From NCBI RefSeq assembly GCF_946887195.1, contig NZ_CAMPKE010000001.1:372001-436000 (forward strand): 64,000 nt of DNA, read 5' to 3'. Positions 45,494-54,773 of the stretch are shown one piece after another. Position 1 is the first letter of the stretch. Each line of letters starts with the position of its first letter. The translations under genes were made by a program, and so were the position numbers. The notes below the pieces were generated by a model. That model made no database searches. It saw only the letters and a list, made by a program, of their open reading frames with translations, and was not told where the DNA came from. The DNA is from an uncultured Halomonas sp. GTDB lineage: Bacteria > Pseudomonadota > Gammaproteobacteria > Pseudomonadales > Halomonadaceae.

Positions 45494-46813
45494 ATGGAAA
45501 TTTCTCAGCTACTATCCGCCAATGCCGCCCCTGCCTCTTCCGCAGCCAAAGGCACACAGGACACCCCAGCGGACGGCGCGGATTTCGCCAAAGTGCTCAA
45601 GCAGTCGGGCGACGCCGTTAGCGGCAAAGAGGCACGCGAAACCGCCAACGCGGCCGAGCCGGGTAACGAATCGCTCGCGCAGCCGGCCGGAGAAGGCAGC
45701 GCCGACATGGAGGCCCTGGCCAAGTTCGACGGGTCGGAGACACTGCCCGAGCCCATGGACGCAACGGCGTCGGTTGCCGATACGCCGATCATCGGGCTCT
45801 CGCCATTGACGCAGAATATCGCCCAGGCCATATCGACACAGCTGACCCCTCAGCCCACCCAGCCGTCGGTTATCGCTGAAACGCTGGTCGCCACGCCGAC
45901 GACTGCCGCAGCCGCATTGGCTGGCGGCGAAGCGATACATGACCTGGCTGCCATTCGCGAACGCTTGGCGGCCATTGCCAATGCCCAGCGCGACACGACG
46001 CCGCTCTCTGCATCGACTGCCAACGTCGTCGCTACGCTACCCACTGCGGAGCAGACCGCACTGGGCATCGCCAGGCCGGCGCTGCGAGCCAGCGCCGAGA
46101 TCGCCAGTCTCACGGATCGAGCCGTCGCATCGCGCCATCACTCCTCGACCGCACAGGGCATGCAACCGACCGGCTCCCAGAATGTCGCGACCACCGCGCC
46201 AGCCGCCAGCCAGCCGGCAACGTTCATGGACGCCATCGCCACCCCACCGGCAGTGGCCGATTCGCCGATGGTGGGTCGTAGTGGCGAAGGTCATACCGCC
46301 CAGGCACACGTACCGACCGGCAGCCTTGCCGGCACGACGACCGGCGCGAGCGCTCAAGCGCAGGCCGCACCCGCTCAGGTGCTGAATGCCCCGCTGGCCA
46401 CGCCGCAATGGCAACAGGGCTTGGGTCAGCAAGTGGTTGCGCTGCATCAGCGCGGCGCCCAGCAGATGGAACTGCATCTTCGTCCCGCCGATCTGGGTGC
46501 CTTGACGATCAGTCTCAAGGTCGACGATCAACTCGCCCAGTTGCAGCTATTCTCGGCCAACCCGCATGTGCGCACGGCTATCGAGCAGGCCATTCCGCAA
46601 CTGCGCGAGGCACTGGGAGAGAATGGTATCCAGCTTGGGGAGGCGATGGTGGGCGAGCATCATCAGCCCAGTGACGACGGCTCACGCCCGGACAACGCCG
46701 CCCTCGCCTCACGCGATGAGCTATCCACCCTATCGGGTGAAGACGCCGATCTCGCGACGTCCACCGCCCGGCCCTTGGCCGGCAATGGCAACGCCGTCGA
46801 TCTCTACGCCTGA
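45494..46813 (+). CDS. fliK: Flagellar hook-length control protein FliK
   Basis: FliK (439 residues) measures hook length and switches FlhB specificity. The first 300 residues are low-complexity and Ala/Thr-rich, as expected of the molecular ruler. The C-terminal Flg_hook domain starts near 310: QQMELHLRPADLGALTISLKVDDQLAQLQLFSANPHVRTAIEQAIPQLREALGENGIQLGEA (landmarks). It is the last gene of fliFGHIJK. A second FliK-like protein is encoded at 25784-27046. Confidence 0.93.
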   Translation: MEISQLLSANAAPASSAAKGTQDTPADGADFAKVLKQSGDAVSGKEARETANAAEPGNESLAQPAGEGSADMEALAKFDGSETLPEPMDATASVADTPIIGLSPLTQNIAQAISTQLTPQPTQPSVIAETLVATPTTAAAALAGGEAIHDLAAIRERLAAIANAQRDTTPLSASTANVVATLPTAEQTALGIARPALRASAEIASLTDRAVASRHHSSTAQGMQPTGSQNVATTAPAASQPATFMDAIATPPAVADSPMVGRSGEGHTAQAHVPTGSLAGTTTGASAQAQAAPAQVLNAPLATPQWQQGLGQQVVALHQRGAQQMELHLRPADLGALTISLKVDDQLAQLQLFSANPHVRTAIEQAIPQLREALGENGIQLGEAMVGEHHQPSDDGSRPDNAALASRDELSTLSGEDADLATSTARPLAGNGNAVDLYA

Positions 46814-46839
46814 TCCAGAAGCGAAAGCGCCCCGACCCT

Positions 46840-46865
46840 TCAAGAGTCGGCTCATTGGCCGATAA
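46840..46865 (+). promoter_or_regulatory. Sigma-28-like promoter in the fliK-fliL gap
   Basis: TCAA-N14-GCCGATAA: the -10 (46858-46865) is perfect, the -35 matches three of four, and the spacer is one base short. It lies about 155 bases upstream of fliL. The gap (46814-47020) also holds a small CCGAC/GTCGG hairpin around 46832-46850 and no gene. Confidence 0.4.
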
Positions 46866-47020
46866 CCGGAACAAGGGGCGTATCGCCTGTGCGTGCCAGC
46901 ATTTCAGCGCCAGTGCAAAACCCCGAGATAAGCGTATATCGCCAGTCTTTTCCATCCTTGCCGATGGGACGACTGCCGCCATACTCCACCTCTGAATCAC
47001 CGATAATGACGGCGTAAGCA

Positions 47021-47509
47021 ATGGCCAGGAATCAAACCGCAGGTAAAAGCCGCAAGCCCTGGTGGCTACTCGGCATTCTCATCATCATGCTCTCGATGGC
47101 GTGTTCGGCCGCCGTGTTCTTCATGCTCGACTCGAGGAATCCAGCCGTTGCCCAGGATTCGCTGACGCTTGATGAGCCGATCGAACCGCCAACGCCGATC
47201 TTCGTGGGCATATCGCCCTTTACGGTCAATCTGCAGAGCGAAGAATACGCGCAGCGCCTGCTGTACATCGGCCTGTCGCTCAAGGTCGCCGACGAATTCA
47301 CCCAAGAGTTGATCCTTGAACATATGCCACAGGTGCGTAGCCGATTGCTGATGCTGCTATCGAGCCAAAACGCCAAGGAATTGATTTCACCGCAGGGCAA
47401 AGTGGCGCTATCGAAGGAAATTCTGGCGCTGTTCGACGAGCCATTCAACGACCGGCAGCCGGCATTGGCGGTCCAGAATGTGCTTTACACCGACTTCATC
47501 GTGCAATAG
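47021..47509 (+). CDS. fliL: Flagellar basal body-associated protein FliL
   Basis: FliL (162 residues) has one membrane segment (about 17-37: PWWLLGILIIMLSMACSAAVFFML, in part) and a periplasmic domain with FVGISPFTVNLQSEEYAQRLLYIGLSLKV and LLMLLSSQNAKELIS (landmarks). It surrounds or supports the stator ring. It begins the fliLMNOPQR unit after a 207-base gap and ends 6 bases before fliM. Confidence 0.95.
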   Translation: MARNQTAGKSRKPWWLLGILIIMLSMACSAAVFFMLDSRNPAVAQDSLTLDEPIEPPTPIFVGISPFTVNLQSEEYAQRLLYIGLSLKVADEFTQELILEHMPQVRSRLLMLLSSQNAKELISPQGKVALSKEILALFDEPFNDRQPALAVQNVLYTDFIVQ

Positions 47510-47515
47510 GACACC

Positions 47516-48556
47516 ATGTCTCAAGACGATCTGCTTTCGCAGGATGAGATCGACGCCCTGCTCAAGGGTGTCAGCGGCGAGGAAGAGTCCAGCCCTGGCA
47601 AGGACACGGTCAGCGACGCGCGTGTGCGCGCCTATGATCCCGCGACGCAGCACCGGGTCATCCGCGAGCGTCTGCATGCGCTGGATATCATCAACGAGCG
47701 CTTTGCCCGCCAGTTCCGCATGAGCCTGTTCAATCTGCTGCGGCGCAGTGCCGATATCACCGTGGAAAACGTGCGTTACCAAAGTTACAGCGAATTTGCG
47801 CGGCATATCCCGGTGCCCACCAATATCAACCTGGTCTCCATGAAGCCGCTGCGAGGCACCGCGCTGGTGGTCTTCCCACCCAGCCTGGTATTCATGGTGG
47901 TCGATAACCTGTTCGGTGGCGATGGGCGTTTTCTGACCAAGTCCGAAGGCCGTGAATTCACGCATACCGAGCAGCGCATCATCCAGCGCCTGCTCAAATT
48001 GTCCATCGACGCCTATCAGGACGCCTGGAAATCGGTCTATCCACTGGAGATCGATTACCTGCGCTCGGAGATGCAGGTACGCTTCGCCAACATCACAAGC
48101 TCCCCCAACGAGATCGTGGTGACCAGTACGTTCCATCTGGAAGTCGGCAATCTGGCCAGTAACTTCCAGATCTGCATGCCCTATTCGATGATCGAACCGA
48201 TCCGCGATCTGCTTTCCGGGCCGCTGACCGATAGCCATGCCGACGAAGATCGCCAATGGGGCCAGCGCATGGCCGGTGAGATCAAGCACTCCCAGGTCGA
48301 GCTGGTGGCCGATTTCGTCGATATCGTCACCAGCATCGGCCGGGTCATGTCACTCAAATCCGGCGACGTATTGCCAATCGAATTGCCCGATATCGTCTCG
48401 GCCCGTGTCGATGGCGTGCCCGTCATGGATTGCGAATTCGGCAGCCAGCACGAGCAGCGGGCACTGCGCGTACGCAAGTTGATCGATCACGTCGCCAATA
48501 ACGCCAAGTTTGCCCCAGGTCTGACGCCTGAAGCCAAGGAATCCGACAATGACTGA
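47516..48556 (+). CDS. fliM: Flagellar switch protein FliM
   Basis: FliM (346 residues) is the C-ring protein that binds CheY-P. The N-terminal CheY-binding motif is LLSQDEIDALLKGV. The middle CheC-like domain and C-terminal SpoA domain follow (RHIPVPTNINLVSMKPLRGTALVVFPPSLVF, landmarks). Length is normal (E. coli 334). The stop overlaps the fliN start. Confidence 0.97.
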   Translation: MSQDDLLSQDEIDALLKGVSGEEESSPGKDTVSDARVRAYDPATQHRVIRERLHALDIINERFARQFRMSLFNLLRRSADITVENVRYQSYSEFARHIPVPTNINLVSMKPLRGTALVVFPPSLVFMVVDNLFGGDGRFLTKSEGREFTHTEQRIIQRLLKLSIDAYQDAWKSVYPLEIDYLRSEMQVRFANITSSPNEIVVTSTFHLEVGNLASNFQICMPYSMIEPIRDLLSGPLTDSHADEDRQWGQRMAGEIKHSQVELVADFVDIVTSIGRVMSLKSGDVLPIELPDIVSARVDGVPVMDCEFGSQHEQRALRVRKLIDHVANNAKFAPGLTPEAKESDND

Positions 48557-49067
48557 CCCCAAGAAACCCGATCAAAAGAGCAGCGACGACGATTGGGCAG
48601 ACGCCATGGCCGAGCAGCAAGGCGAGGCTGACAAGGGGCCCGCCGGGGACGTCGAGGACGACCCCTGGGCAGCGGCGTTTGCCGAACAGGCCGAGGCCGA
48701 ACCCGAGCCCGAGCCCGAGCGACACGTCGACGACAGCGGCAAGCCGGCTGCCGCCGGCTCGCAGGTTTTCAAGCCATTGGATCAGGGTAGCAGCAGCAAC
48801 GTCATGCGCGATCTGGAAATGATCATGGACATCCCGGTCAAGCTGACCGTGGAATTGGGTCGCACCCGTATCACTATCAAGCAGCTGCTCGAACTCGCGC
48901 AAGGCTCGGTGATCGAGCTCGATGGTCTTGCCGGCGAGCCGATGGATATTCTCATCAACGGTTACCTGATCGCGCAAGGCGAAGTCGTGGTCGTGGATGA
49001 CAAGTACGGCATTCGTATCACCGAAATCATCACTCCCTCCGAGCGTGTGCAGAAACTCAATCGATGA
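48549..49067 (+). CDS. fliN: Flagellar switch protein FliN
   Basis: FliN has 172 residues. The C-terminal SpoA domain (about 80-165) is typical: IMDIPVKLTVELGRTRITIKQLLELAQGSVIELD, ILINGYLIAQGEVVVVDDKYGIRITEI (landmarks). The N-terminal 75 residues are acidic and low-complexity (AEQAEAEPEPEPERHVDD), so it is longer than E. coli FliN (137), fitting a halophile-like acidic extension. The ATG overlaps the fliM stop and its own stop overlaps fliO. Confidence 0.96.
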   Translation: MTDPKKPDQKSSDDDWADAMAEQQGEADKGPAGDVEDDPWAAAFAEQAEAEPEPEPERHVDDSGKPAAAGSQVFKPLDQGSSSNVMRDLEMIMDIPVKLTVELGRTRITIKQLLELAQGSVIELDGLAGEPMDILINGYLIAQGEVVVVDDKYGIRITEIITPSERVQKLNR

Positions 49068-49549
49068 GCCAGACATTTGCCAGCCAGAGCGCCGCTCAAA
49101 GCGCTGCCGAAACCCTCGGTGGCGCCCAGAGCGACTTATTGGGTCTCGCCGTGCTCGGCAAGACCGCCCTGGCGCTGGCCATCGTCATCGGCGTGATTCT
49201 GCTCTGTAGCGCCGTGCTCAAACGCCTCGGTCCCGGCCGTGGGCGTCAGGGCCAGCATCTCAAGGTAGTGGCGAGCACCGCGGTCGGCCAACGCGAGCGC
49301 GTGGTGATCGTCGAAGTCCAGGATACTTGGCTGGTGCTGGGCGTCGGGGGTGGGCAGGTCAATTCGCTGCACACCATGTCCACACCGCCCGATATCGATT
49401 CATCCCCGCTATCGGCAGTCGATAGCGGTGGCTTCGCGTCACGCTTCGCGGCTGCCCTGCGCCATAACGCGCGTGCGCCCTTCTCGAATGGCAGATCGCA
49501 CGGAAAGCCGAGCGGTGACAAGGATGGAAGATCGGGAGGCAAGGCGTGA
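49064..49549 (+). CDS. fliO: Flagellar export component FliO
   Basis: FliO (161 residues) is a small membrane protein that helps FliP assemble. It has one membrane helix (about 33-53: [21 protein letters not shown]) followed by [38 protein letters not shown] (landmarks), the FliO pattern, and a Ser/Arg/Gly-rich tail. Both ends overlap neighbours (ATGA with fliN, GTGA with fliP). Confidence 0.93.
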   Translation: MSQTFASQSAAQSAAETLGGAQSDLLGLAVLGKTALALAIVIGVILLCSAVLKRLGPGRGRQGQHLKVVASTAVGQRERVVIVEVQDTWLVLGVGGGQVNSLHTMSTPPDIDSSPLSAVDSGGFASRFAAALRHNARAPFSNGRSHGKPSGDKDGRSGGKA

Positions 49550-50358
49550 GCGGCATCCACAGGCGCAGCGCCAACGCATTATCCCTTCTGGCACGCCCTC
49601 GCTGGAGCCAGTGGAGGCTGCCCGCCACCGCACTGCTGAGCATCGCCTTGTTGCTGTGCTGGCCGCTCGAAGCGCTCGGCCAGAGCATCCCCGGAGTGAT
49701 CAGTCGCCCGCTCGAGGATGGCGGCCAGCAATGGTCGTTGAGCTTGCAGACGCTACTGCTGCTGAGTTCGATGGCCTTCCTGCCGGCGCTACTGCTGATG
49801 ATGACCAGCTTCACACGAATCATCATCGTATTGAGTCTATTGCGCACCGCCATCGGCACCCAATCGGCACCGCCCAATCAGGTCCTGTTGGGCTTGGCGC
49901 TGTTTCTGACCTTCTTCATCATGTCGCCGGTGCTCGATCAGGTTTATCAGGTGGCCTGGCAACCGTTTTCCGAGCAGCAGATCAACTTCGACGAGTTTCT
50001 GCAATTGGCCAGCCAGCCGTTTCGCGAATTCATGCTGGCTCAATCCCGCGAGCCGGATATCGCCCTGTTCGCGCGGCTCGCCGATGTCGGCGCCATGCAG
50101 GGGCCGGAAGACGTGCCCATGCGCGTGTTGCTACCGGCGTTCGTGACCAGTGAATTGAAAACCGCTTTCCAGATCGGCTTCACGATCTTCATCCCGTTTC
50201 TGATCATCGACCTGGTGGTGGCCAGCGTACTGATGGCGCTGGGTATGATGATGGTACCCCCTGCGACCATCTCGCTGCCCTTCAAGCTGATGCTGTTCGT
50301 ACTGGTGGATGGCTGGCAGTTGCTGATCGGCTCGCTGGCGGAAAGCTTTTATATATAG
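49546..50358 (+). CDS. fliP: Flagellar export gate protein FliP
   Basis: FliP (270 residues) forms the export-gate pore with FliQ and FliR. A cleavable signal is expected at the N terminus (hydrophobic [21 protein letters not shown]). Family landmarks are [57 protein letters not shown] and [24 protein letters not shown]. The start is GTG, overlapping the fliO stop, which puts about 20 residues before the signal's hydrophobic core. Confidence 0.96.
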   Translation: MSGIHRRSANALSLLARPRWSQWRLPATALLSIALLLCWPLEALGQSIPGVISRPLEDGGQQWSLSLQTLLLLSSMAFLPALLLMMTSFTRIIIVLSLLRTAIGTQSAPPNQVLLGLALFLTFFIMSPVLDQVYQVAWQPFSEQQINFDEFLQLASQPFREFMLAQSREPDIALFARLADVGAMQGPEDVPMRVLLPAFVTSELKTAFQIGFTIFIPFLIIDLVVASVLMALGMMMVPPATISLPFKLMLFVLVDGWQLLIGSLAESFYI

Positions 50359-50376
50359 TTTATTTAGAGGTGCACC

Positions 50377-50646
50377 ATGACACCGGAAATGGTCATGAGC
50401 ATGGCCTACCAGGGCATGAAAGTGACGCTGTTCCTGGCCGGGCCGTTGCTGATCACGGCGCTGCTGATCGGCTTGCTGGTCAGCTTGTTCCAGGCGGCCA
50501 CCCAGATCAATGAGATGACCCTGTCGTTCATCCCCAAGATTCTCGGCGTGTTCGCCGCGCTGGTGTTGGCCGGCCCTTGGCTCATTCAGTTGATCACCGA
50601 TTTCACGACCGAGCTTTTTCGCAATATTCCCCTGATGATCGGCTGA
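50377..50646 (+). CDS. fliQ: Flagellar export gate protein FliQ
   Basis: FliQ (89 residues, exactly the E. coli length) has two membrane helices. The sequence shows PEMVMSMAYQGMKVTLFLAGPLL and the conserved GLLVSLFQAATQINEMTLSFIPKI. AGAGG precedes the ATG. It lies between fliP and fliR with short gaps. Confidence 0.96.
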   Translation: MTPEMVMSMAYQGMKVTLFLAGPLLITALLIGLLVSLFQAATQINEMTLSFIPKILGVFAALVLAGPWLIQLITDFTTELFRNIPLMIG

Positions 50647-50647
50647 C

Positions 50648-51442
50648 ATGATCGAGGTCACCTTCGATCAGTTGCAGGGCTGGCTCATCGCATTTCTGTG
50701 GCCGTTCGTGCGTATCGCCGCCTTTATCATGGCCGCCCCGCTATGGGGTCATTCCAGCATACCCACACAGGTCAAGATTGGCCTGGCAGCCGTGCTTGCC
50801 ATCGTGATCTCCCCGGTTCTACCCCCGCTGCCCGATATCCCGATCATGTCATGGGAGGGGCTTGGCATCATGGTCGAGCAGATGCTGATCGGTATAGCCA
50901 TCGGCCTGGTGATGCGAGTCACATTGACGGTGGTAATGGCCGCCGGCGAATATATCGGCCTGCAAATGGGCCTGGGTTTCGCGACGTTTTTCTCGCCGGC
51001 GCTCGGCACCAATACCATGATCCTGTCGCGGGTTCTGTACATCGTCACGCTGTTGATGCTGCTCGCCTTCAATGGCCATCTGGTGGTGATCGAGATCCTC
51101 GCGACATCCTTCGAAACCCTGCCTATCGGCATGGGCGGCTTCAATCCTGCTGCCTTCGAAATGCTCGCGCGTTACGGCGGCACGATCTTCGTCGCCGGGC
51201 TCTTGCTGGCATTGCCGGTGGTGGCATCGCTGCTGATCATCAACCTCTCGTTGGGTATTCTGAACCGCGCCTCGCCGCAACTGACGATTTTCTCGGTGGG
51301 CTTTCCGCTGACTTTGGTGGTGGGATTGGCGTTGATGATGGTACTGATGAGCGATCTGGCCGGCTTTCTGGAAAGGCTGTTCATGGAAGGCTTCGCCTTC
51401 ATGCGCGAATTGATAGCGGTGATGGCGCCCCTCGCCAACTGA
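50648..51442 (+). CDS. fliR: Flagellar export gate protein FliR
   Basis: FliR (264 residues) is the last export-gate subunit, with about six membrane segments. Landmarks are FLWPFVRIAAFIMAAPLWG, IPTQVKIGLAAVLAIVI, EYIGLQMGLGFATFFSP and LGILNRASPQLTIFSVGFPLTLVVGL. It ends the fliLMNOPQR unit, and paired palindromes follow before the convergent flgL. Confidence 0.96.
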   Translation: MIEVTFDQLQGWLIAFLWPFVRIAAFIMAAPLWGHSSIPTQVKIGLAAVLAIVISPVLPPLPDIPIMSWEGLGIMVEQMLIGIAIGLVMRVTLTVVMAAGEYIGLQMGLGFATFFSPALGTNTMILSRVLYIVTLLMLLAFNGHLVVIEILATSFETLPIGMGGFNPAAFEMLARYGGTIFVAGLLLALPVVASLLIINLSLGILNRASPQLTIFSVGFPLTLVVGLALMMVLMSDLAGFLERLFMEGFAFMRELIAVMAPLAN

Positions 51443-51448
51443 TTTCGA

Positions 51449-51485
51449 GCGCTCGAGCGCAAGATAGCGGGCGCCATGGCGCCCG
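51449..51485. terminator. Twin palindromes between convergent fliR and flgL
   Basis: A 12-bp perfect palindrome (GCGCTCGAGCGC, 51449-51460) is followed by an 18-bp perfect palindrome (CGGGCGCCATGGCGCCCG, 51468-51485). The second would form a very stable stem with a tight turn. No T tract follows on either strand, so termination would be atypical; the position between convergent operons is what suggests it. Confidence 0.5.
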
Positions 51486-51495
51486 GTTGATCCAC

Positions 51496-52710
51496 TTAAA
51501 GCTGTTCGAACAGTGACAGACCCTGAATGCCGACGAAGGCTTTTTGCGATGCCTGCAATGCCGCCTGGCGCAGCAGGTAGTCGGAGGTCGCCTTGGCGAG
51601 GTCGAGATCGACCAGTTCGGAGAGCGTCGAGGCGTAGTTCAGTTCTCGATTGCTGCCCACCGTATCCAGCACATCGAGTTCATTGATACGCGCCCCCACC
51701 GAAGCATTCACGGTGAGCACATTGTTCAGGCTGTTATCGAGTTCGCGGCTGGTCGTCGACAGCATATTCTGCAAGGCCGCCTTGGCCGCATCGGTGTCGG
51801 TTTCCGAGTTGAGCGCGGCGACCGCGTTTTCCAGCGTGGTGAACAGGCTCTGCTCCTGCGCCTTGTCCATGCTGATCGTATCGCCGGCTTCAGGCGTGCC
51901 TTCGAGGGTCAGGGAGAGGCCGCCGAAGTTGAGCGTCTCGCCATCGACATAGGGCTGGTCCGTCTCTACATCTGTAGCGGGAGTGGTTGAATCGTTAGAG
52001 ATGCTATAAATGGGATTGCCAGCGCCGTCTTCACCGAAGGTGATGGTATAGCTATCGCCATAGCCGGGATCAGACGCATCCACGCGTGCCGGGCCGGTAA
52101 ACGTCACGTTACCGTCGTTGTCGCCGGCACGAGCCACATAACCGGAGCCGCTATGCACGCCGGCGAAGATTTCGCGACCGCTGTCACCCACCGTCATCTC
52201 CCGGGTGGAGCCGACCTGCTGTGCCCTGACGTCGTCACTGCCGACATATTCGATGCCATCGGCGCCACGCACGAAGGGCGGCGCATCGTCCTCGAAACCA
52301 CCGAACAGATAGGCGCCGTTACCGTTGGTGGTATTGGCCTGGCCAATCAGGTTCTCGTAGATACCGTTCAACTCGCTGGCGATCGAGGCACGATCTTCAT
52401 CGCTCAAGGTGCCGTTGGCCGCCTGGACGATCAGCGTCTTGGCACTGGCGATGGCGTCGCCAATGCTGCCGAGCACGCTCGCTTCCTGGGACAACGCATT
52501 GCGCGCACTGACCCGGGCATCGGCGTATTGCTGATTGACCGCCGACGATTGCGCGACACCCACCGCGCGCGACGCCGCCTGCGGGTCGTCAGAGGGATTG
52601 ACGACCCGCTTGCCGCTGGCGATCTGCTGGCTGACCTTTAGAAATTCGCCCTGCTGACGATTCATCGACGCCAGGCTGCTCTCGAACATGGTCACGGTAC
52701 TAATACGCAT
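51496..52710 (-). CDS. flgL: Hook-filament junction protein FlgL
   Basis: FlgL (404 residues) is the second junction protein (HAP3). The flagellin-like ends are clear: MRISTVTMFESSLASMNRQQGEFLKVSQQIASGKRV at the start and ATSDYLLRQAALQASQKAFVGIQGLSLFEQL at the end (landmarks). The middle is an acidic variable domain. Longer than E. coli FlgL (317) because of that domain. It follows flgK by 33 bases. Confidence 0.95.
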   Translation of the reverse strand: MRISTVTMFESSLASMNRQQGEFLKVSQQIASGKRVVNPSDDPQAASRAVGVAQSSAVNQQYADARVSARNALSQEASVLGSIGDAIASAKTLIVQAANGTLSDEDRASIASELNGIYENLIGQANTTNGNGAYLFGGFEDDAPPFVRGADGIEYVGSDDVRAQQVGSTREMTVGDSGREIFAGVHSGSGYVARAGDNDGNVTFTGPARVDASDPGYGDSYTITFGEDGAGNPIYSISNDSTTPATDVETDQPYVDGETLNFGGLSLTLEGTPEAGDTISMDKAQEQSLFTTLENAVAALNSETDTDAAKAALQNMLSTTSRELDNSLNNVLTVNASVGARINELDVLDTVGSNRELNYASTLSELVDLDLAKATSDYLLRQAALQASQKAFVGIQGLSLFEQL

Positions 52711-52743
52711 GACGGTGCCTCACACTAAGAAAGATGGCTGGCA

Positions 52744-54678
52744 TTAACGCAGGCCAAGAATGGTATCGAGTATGGTGCTGCCGGTCTGAATCACCTGGGC
52801 GTTGGCCTGGAAGAACTGCTGATAGCGAATCAGATTGGCGGCCTCTTCGTTGAGATTGACCCCGGATTTGGACTGTTGCACGGCGGTAAGCTGCTCGGCC
52901 AAGCCCTGTTGTGCGGCCAGATTGACCTTGGCGACGTTGGTCTGATTGCCGACCACGCTGACCAACGAGGCGTAGGTTTGGCTGAAGGTGGCCTCGCCAC
53001 TGACCAACTCGGCATCCTGCAGATTCTGCATGGCCAGCGCATTGCGGTTGTCGCCGCTGGACCCAGGGAAGGAACCGAAAGTAATCCTATCACCGTCCGC
53101 AGCCTGCCCCGTCAAGGTGAAGCTGACGCCATCGACGGTGATCGTATCGCCCGCCTGAAGGCCCGTAATCCCATCTTCAGGATTGGTGCGCACTGCTCCG
53201 TTGACGGAGACGCTCATACCTGCCGTAAAGCCATCAAGGGTATAGGTGCCTGTCGTCGTATCGACGTTGCTCACCGTGAGATCCATGTTCGACGTAGGCA
53301 ACAGATACCCACGCTCGGCGCTGATTCCCTCGATAGCCAGCGAGCCGCTATTGGCGCTGTTTGCCTCGACCTGTATCAGCGATGCCGCGGCGATTTCCGA
53401 CGTATCGTCGATCAGGTTCTCGAACTGACCGGCCAGGTTACGTGTCGGTTGAACCGAGAAGGTATCCCCCGCTTGCGCCGTGCCGCTTTCGACGGTCAGC
53501 GTGACGCCGTCGAACGTCAGCGTCGTATTGCCGTCAGCATCGGTTCCCATCGCGGCCGTCACGGCCTCGCCAGAATCGCGACGTATCACCGAATAGTCGG
53601 TGCCGTCGTAGCTGACCTCGTAATCGTTGGTGGTCACCGCCGTGAAATCGCTGAATTCGGCACTGATCACTGCATCGCCGGCGTTATTGTCGTTCGAATA
53701 GACGGTCGGCCCGCCAATCGCGAAGAACTCCCCCCCGCGCTCGCCGTTCAGATCCTGCCCCAGGCGGTGCTGGGCATTGAAGCCTTCGGCCAGTGCCAGC
53801 GCCAATTGGCCGACCTGGTTCTGGGTCTGATCCAGCGACTCGCGGCGGAAGGTCATCAGCCCGCCGAGGGTGCCGTTATCGAAGAGCGCTTCGTCGAGCT
53901 CGATCAAGTTGCCACCGGCATCGTTGTAACCGACCACCATGCGCGAGGGATCGGATGACGAGCGGATCGCCTCGAGGTCGAAGCTGCGGTTGCCCGCCAC
54001 CAGCGGCTGGCCATTGCCGATGGTCAGGTTATAGGTGCCGTTATCCTGAATGACCAGGCTGACGCCAATGCGCTCACTGATATTGGCAACCAATTCATCG
54101 CGCTGGTTGAGCAGACTATTGGGCGCTTCGCCGGTCTTGGCCTTGGCGAGTGCGATCTGGCGATTGAGCATCGCCATTTGCTCGGCGGCATTGTTGATCT
54201 GAGTGACTTCGTCGCGAATCTGCCCATTGATGCCGGACTGCATGTCGTCGAGGTAGCTATCGAAGGCGCGGAACTGGGCACTCAGCGTATTGGCGTTGCC
54301 GATCACGCCCTGACGCGCGGCGGGATCGGATGGCGCGCCGGCCATGTCTTCGAGCGATGAGAAGAAGCTCTGCATCAGCGGCGCGAGACCGGCATCGCGG
54401 TCGGCCAGCAGATTGTCGATCTGGCTGATCTGCGTTTCGTAGGCGCGCAGGGCGCTGGCGCTGCTGTTCGCCTGATTGAGCTGCTCGGCGATGTACTTGC
54501 TGAACTGACGCTGGACGTCATTGACCTGAACGCCGCCACCATTGATGCCGCTCTCGCCCAGCAGCGTCAGCTGGCGATTGTAGCCCGGCGTATAGACGTT
54601 ACTGATGTTGCTGCTGGTGGTTTGCAGTGCGGCCTGTGCCGCGCCCAGGCCGCTAAGGCCGATGGAAAAGAGGCTCAT
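52744..54678 (-). CDS. flgK: Hook-filament junction protein FlgK
   Basis: FlgK (644 residues) is the first junction protein (HAP1). It begins SLFSIGLSGLGAAQAALQTTSSNISNVYTPGYNRQ and ends NLIRYQQFFQANAQVIQTGSTILDTILGLR (landmarks), both diagnostic. The middle (about 340-560) is an acidic, threonine-rich insertion, making it about 100 residues longer than E. coli FlgK. I start at the ATG at 54678; the upstream in-frame codon at 54699 adds an atypical peptide. A sigma-28 promoter lies just upstream. Confidence 0.95.
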   Translation of the reverse strand: MSLFSIGLSGLGAAQAALQTTSSNISNVYTPGYNRQLTLLGESGINGGGVQVNDVQRQFSKYIAEQLNQANSSASALRAYETQISQIDNLLADRDAGLAPLMQSFFSSLEDMAGAPSDPAARQGVIGNANTLSAQFRAFDSYLDDMQSGINGQIRDEVTQINNAAEQMAMLNRQIALAKAKTGEAPNSLLNQRDELVANISERIGVSLVIQDNGTYNLTIGNGQPLVAGNRSFDLEAIRSSSDPSRMVVGYNDAGGNLIELDEALFDNGTLGGLMTFRRESLDQTQNQVGQLALALAEGFNAQHRLGQDLNGERGGEFFAIGGPTVYSNDNNAGDAVISAEFSDFTAVTTNDYEVSYDGTDYSVIRRDSGEAVTAAMGTDADGNTTLTFDGVTLTVESGTAQAGDTFSVQPTRNLAGQFENLIDDTSEIAAASLIQVEANSANSGSLAIEGISAERGYLLPTSNMDLTVSNVDTTTGTYTLDGFTAGMSVSVNGAVRTNPEDGITGLQAGDTITVDGVSFTLTGQAADGDRITFGSFPGSSGDNRNALAMQNLQDAELVSGEATFSQTYASLVSVVGNQTNVAKVNLAAQQGLAEQLTAVQQSKSGVNLNEEAANLIRYQQFFQANAQVIQTGSTILDTILGLR

Positions 54679-54708
54679 GAGTCCGTTCCGATTTGGCAAT
54701 TAATAGAA

Positions 54709-54735
54709 GTATCGACCGGCACGACGAAAACTTTA
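54709..54735 (-). promoter_or_regulatory. Sigma-28 promoter of flgKL
   Basis: The minus strand reads TAAA-N15-GTCGATAC. The -35 is perfect, the spacer is 15, and the -10 matches six of eight positions. It lies about 31 bases upstream of the flgK start. Confidence 0.78.
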
Positions 54736-54773
54736 GGCATTGTCCATACGCATCAGCCAAACGCGCCCAGCCA

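Noticed and set aside
52876..53958. A 360-residue plus-strand frame opposite flgK
   Set aside because: Antisense to a complete FlgK and lacking any family features.
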